64,000 nucleotides of DNA from Opitutia bacterium UBA7876 (lineage in GTDB: Bacteria; Verrucomicrobiota; Verrucomicrobiia; Opitutales; Seribacteraceae): positions 78,719-142,718 of the forward strand of contig DLRY01000025.1 in the NCBI GenBank assembly GCA_002500665.1, in the 5' to 3' direction. Below, in pieces: positions 58,928 through 64,000 of this stretch; positions within the stretch are counted from its first letter, which is position 1; each line of letters opens with the position of its first letter. The notes beneath the pieces were generated by a model, which worked only from the letters and a program-made list of their open reading frames with translations, was not told the origin of the DNA and did not search any database. The position numbers and the translations under genes were made by a program.

Positions 58928-61510
58928 TCAATCGGCCGCTACAAATTTATTCTTACAACCCTTGCAGCAAAAGGCTACGGTTTGCCCTCTGGAATCCCTT
59001 GCGGTTATTGCAGGGTTTGCCTTGCGGTCGGGCTTAACAGGGCACATTTCGTTGAGGGCGGAAGGTTTGTCGGAGGAAGAACTGCTACCGCTGCGAGCCT
59101 TGGGGTTGTGGCGAGCGTCGAGCTCTTCACCACCGTAGCGTCCGATATCGAGCCCGACCTTCTTGGATGCTTCCATGATCAGGTTCATGTAGTAGGCGGG
59201 GTCTCCTTCCGAATCGACGTGATACTCATCGCTGAATACCACCCCGTTGCGGTTGCGGATGTGATCCCGATTCTCCTTCCAGTAGAAAGGCTTGAGGTTT
59301 TGGCCGGCACCATCAAGGTAGCCTTCGCCCTGCCAGGCATTCTGAACGAATTCCTTGAAGGACTTGGCAAAGGTCTTGCCACGGTCGACTTGGAACATGA
59401 TCCCGCGATAGACGCCACCAAAGCCGTTCAAGTTGCTACGGAGTTTCTTGAGGTCGTCCATATAGAACTCTTCGGGCTTTTTGTTGAAGTTGGGAAGGTG
59501 GTAATCGGGCTGCGCCTCGTCTTGGAAGACGAGGGCCAAGACATTCTCCTTTTTGGCCGCTTGGGCAAAGAACTTGAGGGTGCGTTCACCTTCGCCGTCG
59601 ACGACCATGACCCGCTTGTTATAGAGGGCTTCATCGTTTTTATAGTAAGGCAGAAGGGATTGCTTGAGCAAAGTATCCTTCATCTCCTCGAGAGCCTTGC
59701 GGGTACTGAGGATGGAACCGCTTCCATCCACGTGCATCATGATGTAAAGGTTGCCGTCTTTGGGAAGATGGTCGTAGTCCCATTCCCTGTGACCACCCTT
59801 ACCGTAACCTCCGGGGCCTCCGATGCCGGGGCCTCCGATGCCAGGTCCGGGTTCAGCCACGCCCAAGCCAAGAGGATGGGAAACGCGACCGGAGACCAAG
59901 CCGGCTGCGGCTCCCGCTCCTGCACCGGATACAAGACCCGCAACGCCGCCGGCGACTCCAGGGGCAACCGCCAAGGCGGGTCCGCCCATTTCACCGGGAC
60001 TGCTTGTCGAGCTCTTGGGGTTGGTCATGGCGGCAAGTTCCTCACCGTCGGAGAAACCATCACCATCGGTATCGGAATTGGCCGGATTCAAACCGTACAG
60101 GGCTTCCAGGGACTCGGGCACCCCATCGCCATCGGCATCAGCACCAGGAGCGGGCGTACCAGGCTTGCTAGTGGGGTTGAGCGGGTTGGACATGCCCTTG
60201 ATCTCGTCCGCGTCGGAAACACCGTCGTTGTCGGTGTCGTTGGACTTGGGGTTGGTCTTGAAATAAGGCTCCATGGCATCGGGCACGCCATCGGAATCGG
60301 TATCAGGTCCGGCAGGCTTGGAGGGAGCGGGGGGAGCGTAGGTACCGATCCCGCCGAGTGCCGGAACAGCCTGACCATCGAGTACGGCTTCGCCGATTCC
60401 CGCGCCAAGTCCGGCAAAACCTGCAGCTGCGCCAAGTGCGGGACTGCCGACACCAGCGCCAAGACCACGCGAGGGGAAATTATAGGCGTACACTTCGGAA
60501 CCTTTGCCCACTCCGGGCATGGATCCCTTTCCAAAACCGTCACCGTCTTCCTTGAAGTCGCCGACCTTACCGAGTTCGCCATCCTCGTTTCCACCGCGTT
60601 CCGGTGCAAAGTTGTTCAGATCGACCCCATTGTTTCCACCACGACCAAGACCGATGTCATCGCGATCGAGCTTAGCCACGACATTGTCGTCGTCTTCAAT
60701 GATCACCAATTCGTCCTCGCGCACGGCGCTGTCGAAAGTGATTAAATCGTCGCCGTCATCGTCTCGGACGCCACCATTGCCGCGACCGTGTCCACCATGA
60801 CCACCACCGCCATTACCGCCCGCGCCAATATGCGTCTCGGAAATTCCATCGCCAAGGGTAACCCCGGCGTTACGGAGATGATGAGCGTTATCCACGAAGA
60901 GGGGTCCGTCAACCGGGTCGCCGACCGTGGAAACGATTGTACGATCGTCCACTATATGGCCGTCGAGACGATCGGCGTATGCCACTTGGCCTCCGTGGAT
61001 GAACCCACCCTCGTTCACCGTCACGAAACGCTCCAAGGATTCGAGAACCTCACCGTTATCGGGATCCTTTACCGTATAGACGACCTTGTATTGGCCGGGC
61101 TGGGTTACGTCCACGAAACTAGAAACCTCAACGAAGGAAGTGAAGTCCTCTCCATCAATATTCGCGGTGTAGCCGGGCTCCTGCCATTGCTCACCAAGCT
61201 TCCAAGGGATGCTGCCTCCACCGACGAGAGAAATGATCTCGCCCTCGTCCTGTGGAACGACCGCTGCGGAAGCCATCTCGCCTTCCTCGATCTGCTCGTC
61301 GCCGGCGAGTTCACCAGCAGAATCTTCGCTCATGCCAAATACCAGCAGGATGCCGAACCCGAGGGCCAAGGCATAACCCGCTACCAAGTTTGCCAAGGCC
61401 GGGGTGCGGTGCTTGGGGTCAAGTTGAGTTTCCTGTTCTTCGGACTCCAAAAGGGCTTCTTCCTCTTCAGTCGTCGAATCCGTCTGCGGATCGTTCTTCT
61501 CCTCGGTCAT
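58928..61510 (-). CDS. Membrane-anchored VWA protein with Ig-like, Ca-binding and YHS/TRASH-like domains
   Basis: 860 residues. An acidic cytoplasmic N-terminus and one transmembrane helix (about 40-60) precede an Ig-like domain (GQYKVVYTVKDPDNGEV, DUF5011-like). A Gly/Asp-rich region is followed by four thrombospondin-3-type calcium loops (DTDSDGVPDAMEP, DTDNDGVSDADEI, DADGDGVPESLEA, DTDGDGFSDGEEL). Near residue 590 a VWA-like domain has the MIDAS core VDGSGSI. The C-terminal 40 residues (MCPVKPDRK ... VAFCCKGCKNKF) form a YHS/TRASH-like cysteine metal-binding module. AAGGAG precedes the ATG. Its start lies inside the small membrane protein gene. Function unknown. Confidence 0.8.
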   Translation of the reverse strand: MTEEKNDPQTDSTTEEEEALLESEEQETQLDPKHRTPALANLVAGYALALGFGILLVFGMSEDSAGELAGDEQIEEGEMASAAVVPQDEGEIISLVGGGSIPWKLGEQWQEPGYTANIDGEDFTSFVEVSSFVDVTQPGQYKVVYTVKDPDNGEVLESLERFVTVNEGGFIHGGQVAYADRLDGHIVDDRTIVSTVGDPVDGPLFVDNAHHLRNAGVTLGDGISETHIGAGGNGGGGHGGHGRGNGGVRDDDGDDLITFDSAVREDELVIIEDDDNVVAKLDRDDIGLGRGGNNGVDLNNFAPERGGNEDGELGKVGDFKEDGDGFGKGSMPGVGKGSEVYAYNFPSRGLGAGVGSPALGAAAGFAGLGAGIGEAVLDGQAVPALGGIGTYAPPAPSKPAGPDTDSDGVPDAMEPYFKTNPKSNDTDNDGVSDADEIKGMSNPLNPTSKPGTPAPGADADGDGVPESLEALYGLNPANSDTDGDGFSDGEELAAMTNPKSSTSSPGEMGGPALAVAPGVAGGVAGLVSGAGAGAAAGLVSGRVSHPLGLGVAEPGPGIGGPGIGGPGGYGKGGHREWDYDHLPKDGNLYIMMHVDGSGSILSTRKALEEMKDTLLKQSLLPYYKNDEALYNKRVMVVDGEGERTLKFFAQAAKKENVLALVFQDEAQPDYHLPNFNKKPEEFYMDDLKKLRSNLNGFGGVYRGIMFQVDRGKTFAKSFKEFVQNAWQGEGYLDGAGQNLKPFYWKENRDHIRNRNGVVFSDEYHVDSEGDPAYYMNLIMEASKKVGLDIGRYGGEELDARHNPKARSGSSSSSDKPSALNEMCPVKPDRKANPAITARDSRGQTVAFCCKGCKNKFVAAD

Positions 61511-61709
61511 TTTCTTCTCCTTCGTTAGGTGTTTGAGTGGAAAGGTTCTTATACTGATTAAAGGCTAAGTGGGCGCTTACGACCTGCCCCACCACGCAGA
61601 CCAAGCCTGTGATAAGGAAGAAGGGATCGGGTCCGCTAAGGACGGCGGGGTTCACAATGCCCCAAGCGAAGACCAGAAGAATGGCCACTCCGAAGGACAT
61701 CGAAATCAT
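61467..61709 (-). CDS. Small two-helix membrane protein
   Basis: 80 residues from the ATG of MISMSFGVAI; two transmembrane helices and a charged C-terminal tail (PNEGEENDRGEERSADG). An AAGGAG sits three bases before this ATG and twelve before the next ATG (61700), so the start is uncertain; a GTG at 61757 would add 16 residues. Its 3' end overlaps the VWA gene by 44 bases. No family recognised. Confidence 0.6.
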   Translation of the reverse strand: MISMSFGVAILLVFAWGIVNPAVLSGPDPFFLITGLVCVVGQVVSAHLAFNQYKNLSTQTPNEGEENDRGEERSADGFDD

Positions 61710-61757
61710 AAGCTCCTTAGACACTCTTATAATTAAGTCGAAATGACGCAATTTCAC

Positions 61758-61883
61758 AAGTTAAATCTGAGCTTTTTCGGCAAACTTTTGGATAAGTTAT
61801 CATATTTGCATATTTGCATCGGATTATTCTCGCTATACTCATACGGCTGCAACGCATTATAAGGTTACGGAAAATAGTTTCAA
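61758..61883. other. AT-rich gap inside the right-hand gene run
   Basis: 126 bases, clearly more AT-rich than the surroundings, between an ExbD-like gene and the small membrane protein gene. It contains a direct repeat ATATTTGC-ATATTTGC. It probably holds a promoter for the VWA-toroid-NPFD genes, but I could not define clean -35/-10 boxes. No gene is supported. Confidence 0.4.
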
Positions 61884-62798
61884 TTACTGGATTTTCCATG
61901 GAACGTTGTCGGCCTTCATCATGAGCGGAAGCTCGGAAATGGGCAGCCAGTTGTAGTCCAGATCCCTCAAGACCGCCTCATCGCGGATTTTGTTGAAAAC
62001 CCCAAAACTTTCCGAGTCAGAGAAGACCCAGAGGTTGAGGAAAAAGCTCTGGCGGACCTTCTTGGGAGCGTCCTTGACGGATGAAAGGAAGCGCTCCAGG
62101 ACCTGATCGTCGCTCGGGTCCACCCCGAGGGCCGGGTCGACCTCGATCCGGAACCGGTTCTCGGGAGCCGTATTCCAAGTCAGCCCGTCCTCATTCTTGG
62201 AGGTTTTGCCAATCCCGAACTTGACCAGCGGGTACATCTTGCCGTGGGCAACGATGACGGGCAGGGGCTTCTTGTCGGTATCCTTCTGCTGAGGGAGGCT
62301 CACCTTGCGGTAAGGCTTCTTCTTGAGCTCCTGGGATAGTTCCTGGTGCTCCAGGATGGTCTCGAGCCGGGCTACCTCTTCTTCCGCGCTGAGCCGCTCC
62401 TCCTCCACCTTAAGTTCCGTCTCCTTGAGATCCTCCACCTTCTCGCGTTCCCGCTTGGCCAGTTCCTCGACCGCCGAGGCATCACTGTTGAGGTCATCGA
62501 GGTCGTCCTTGGTCTCCTCGATTTCCTCCCTCATCCGGTCGGCTTCGTCCTCCAGGTCCTGAATGACCTCGACCTGCTCGTCCTTCAAGTCGAGGAGGGA
62601 ATTCTTGAGTTGTTCGCGTTCCCTGATGAGCTCCGACTTGTTGTCGTCGGTCTGGACCAGCTTCTCATAGAGCTCGACGCTCTTCTTGTTTACGCTGAGG
62701 GCAAGCAAGAGGGCAATCAGGATGATCCCCCCGAAGGTGTTGCAGAGGGTATCGAGCAACATGTCCAGGCTTCCGCCTTCTCCTTCTTCCCTAGCCAT
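61884..62798 (-). CDS. ExbD/MotB-like single-span coiled-coil protein B
   Basis: 304 residues. The N-terminus SLDMLLDTLCNTFGGIIL leads into a single transmembrane helix (about 12-34) with an Asp just before the membrane, the general build of ExbD/TolR and MotB-type stator partners. A long coiled coil (about 45-155) and a C-terminal alpha/beta domain of about 130 residues follow. In PVC genomes such pairs often accompany MotA/TolQ genes; none is visible here. It begins 15 bases after gene A. Function unknown. Confidence 0.65.
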   Translation of the reverse strand: MAREEGEGGSLDMLLDTLCNTFGGIILIALLLALSVNKKSVELYEKLVQTDDNKSELIREREQLKNSLLDLKDEQVEVIQDLEDEADRMREEIEETKDDLDDLNSDASAVEELAKREREKVEDLKETELKVEEERLSAEEEVARLETILEHQELSQELKKKPYRKVSLPQQKDTDKKPLPVIVAHGKMYPLVKFGIGKTSKNEDGLTWNTAPENRFRIEVDPALGVDPSDDQVLERFLSSVKDAPKKVRQSFFLNLWVFSDSESFGVFNKIRDEAVLRDLDYNWLPISELPLMMKADNVPWKIQ

Positions 62799-62813
62799 TG
62801 TAACTCGCGTTCA

Positions 62814-63860
62814 TCACGGGACGGAAAAAAGTTCGTCGAATACGTCGGGACTCTTGTCGGTAAAGAGCACCGCCGCCTCCTCGTGGATGGGCTCGGAGCC
62901 AAAACGGTAGCCGAGCCGGCTGTTGAGGTTGCCCTTGGGGGAGCACAGCAGGTCGAAGAGGTTCATCTCGATGGCCCCGTCCCTGCCCGGGACGTTTCCG
63001 ACCACCGTCTCACAGGCCGAGGGCCTGAAGAAATAGACGAAGAAATACTTCGCCCTGTCATAGGAGGTAAGGGCGGCCCCCAGTTGGCGGTAGTAGGTAA
63101 GAGGGCCAACCTGCACGGTCCGTTGCTCACCGTTGAAAATCCCGATGGTAAATTCATTGGCCCCAAGGATCACCAGCACGGGCTTCCTGCCCACGTTGCT
63201 CTCCCTCGGGATGACGCGGACCTCGTTCTCGATCTGGTTGGTCAACTGTTCCACCTGGGTATTGAGCTGGGTGTCGAGCTCGGTGAGCTCGAGCTCACTC
63301 ATATCAGCCACCTCCCTGAGGATTCGGGCGTTAATCTTGTCCTCAAGTCCCTTCTTGCGGTCATCCAATTCCTTTTGCTGGACCTTGGCGAGATCGATGG
63401 TCAACTGGAGGGACTTGAGGGCCTTTTTCATTTCCTCGGACTCGTTCGAATCCTCGATCCCCAGCTTCTTCTTGAAAAGATCAAGCTCCAGGTTGACCCG
63501 CTTGAGCTCCTTCGCCAGCTCCTCGATTTCACTGTTTTTCTCGTCGCGCTCGACGAGGAACTCCCTTTCCTCATCCGAGATCTCCTGGTGCAGTTGGGCG
63601 ATTTCCTCGATCACCTCGGAAGCATTGAACTCGCTGTCCACCACGATGGTGGCGTTCCCTCCCCCATCGTTCGGTCCTTCGATCAACTCTACCGGAGCGG
63701 TGTTGTTCCCAGGACTTTCCCCCTCCTTCTCGCGCTTGGGGTTGACCTGAAGGGCTAGGATCAAAGCGATGAGAACGAGAATTCCGATCACCGCGGTAAT
63801 AATGTCCTGAAAGGCGAAAAAGCTCACCTTTTCCTCGCTGTTTCGACTGCTTCTACCCAT
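62814..63860 (-). CDS. ExbD/MotB-like single-span coiled-coil protein A
   Basis: 348 residues. VSFFAFQDIITAVIGILVLIA gives one transmembrane helix (about 15-36) with an Asp at its cytoplasmic edge, as in ion-driven stator proteins. A coiled coil (about 80-195) and a C-terminal domain (KPVLVILGANEFTIGIFNG ...) follow. It resembles protein B in layout but not obviously in sequence. It appears to be the first gene of the run: the 140 bases upstream carry stops in all minus-strand frames. Confidence 0.65.
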   Translation of the reverse strand: MGRSSRNSEEKVSFFAFQDIITAVIGILVLIALILALQVNPKREKEGESPGNNTAPVELIEGPNDGGGNATIVVDSEFNASEVIEEIAQLHQEISDEEREFLVERDEKNSEIEELAKELKRVNLELDLFKKKLGIEDSNESEEMKKALKSLQLTIDLAKVQQKELDDRKKGLEDKINARILREVADMSELELTELDTQLNTQVEQLTNQIENEVRVIPRESNVGRKPVLVILGANEFTIGIFNGEQRTVQVGPLTYYRQLGAALTSYDRAKYFFVYFFRPSACETVVGNVPGRDGAIEMNLFDLLCSPKGNLNSRLGYRFGSEPIHEEAAVLFTDKSPDVFDELFSVP

Positions 63861-64000
63861 GGCTTGAGGTCGTCAAGGGTTGAACGGCAAGGATGAGGTC
63901 ACCCTCACTGCCTCTGGGAAAATATTCAGCATGCTAACCAAATGAATAAGCCAAACCTTCAGTATTTGCAATAAATACTTATTTGTTTATTTAGTTCAAA
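63861..64000. other. Upstream region of the right-hand gene run
   Basis: 140 bases, very AT-rich toward the window edge. On the minus strand all three frames are closed by stops, so no upstream gene reaches gene A. A weak TTGCAA-N17-TATTCA arrangement lies in the middle. Probably the operon's promoter region. Confidence 0.4.

Noticed and set aside
58982..60745. 587-codon open frame on the plus strand
   Set aside because: Antisense to the VWA protein gene; composition is a mirror of its Gly/Asp-rich repeats.
61717..61899. 60-codon frame over the AT-rich gap
   Set aside because: It overlaps both flanking genes, has no ribosome site and no family pattern.

Overview
The window looks like a chromosomal segment of a Gram-negative member of the PVC group, most likely Verrucomicrobiota (Opitutae-like). 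This is inferred from gene content, not from a database search. The grounds are a division and cell-wall cluster ending in a MurC-MurB fusion, a MurE with the meso-diaminopimelate DNPR motif, a Kdo transferase, system II cytochrome c maturation, and secreted protein types common in this phylum (LamG-like, DUF1080, NPFD-rich, ExbD-like pairs). No insertion sequence, prophage, CRISPR array or rRNA was seen.

1-14.6 kb (minus strand): one division and cell-wall cluster reading mraZ, rsmH, ftsL, ftsI, murE, murF, mraY, murD, a LysM protein, ftsW, murG, murC-murB. The last gene runs off the left edge. Several genes overlap by 1-7 bases or are separated by only a few bases, which suggests translational coupling. 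Upstream of mraZ are GTGG(G)TTAAA repeats spaced 20 bases apart, a probable MraZ autoregulatory operator.

14.6-30.4 kb: tlyA, then a minus-strand block (trpA, miaA, nadK, a membrane pseudokinase, an NlpE-like lipoprotein, a PpiD-like anchored protein). Next come waaA and a PhnD-like binding lipoprotein on the plus strand, a ferric iron ABC operon (fbpA-fbpB-fbpC) with a palindrome over its promoter, and a secreted esterase that starts five bases downstream of tRNA-His.

30.4-46.4 kb: ychF, a two-domain lipoprotein and the resB/ccsA cytochrome c maturation pair. Then, on the minus strand, lysS and a small membrane protein, a two-gene cassette encoding a TPR/SLOG-like/class III nucleotide cyclase and a TIR-FGE protein, rpsU, dnaE and a PrsW-type protease. 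The cyclase-TIR pair is the best candidate for an undescribed signalling or defence system. It resembles Pycsar in logic but differs in architecture.

46.4-64 kb: accessory envelope and secreted proteins. These are a metallopeptidase-DUF1080 fusion, a LamG-type gene broken by two in-frame stops, an AI-2E family transporter, an HtrA-like protease beside a degenerate paralogue, a MORN/YwqK-like lipoprotein, and a minus-strand run at the right edge. That run encodes two ExbD/MotB-like coiled-coil membrane proteins, a small membrane protein, a VWA/Ca-repeat/YHS protein, an alpha/alpha-toroid membrane protein and an NPFD-repeat protein. No gap between genes exceeds about 170 bases.
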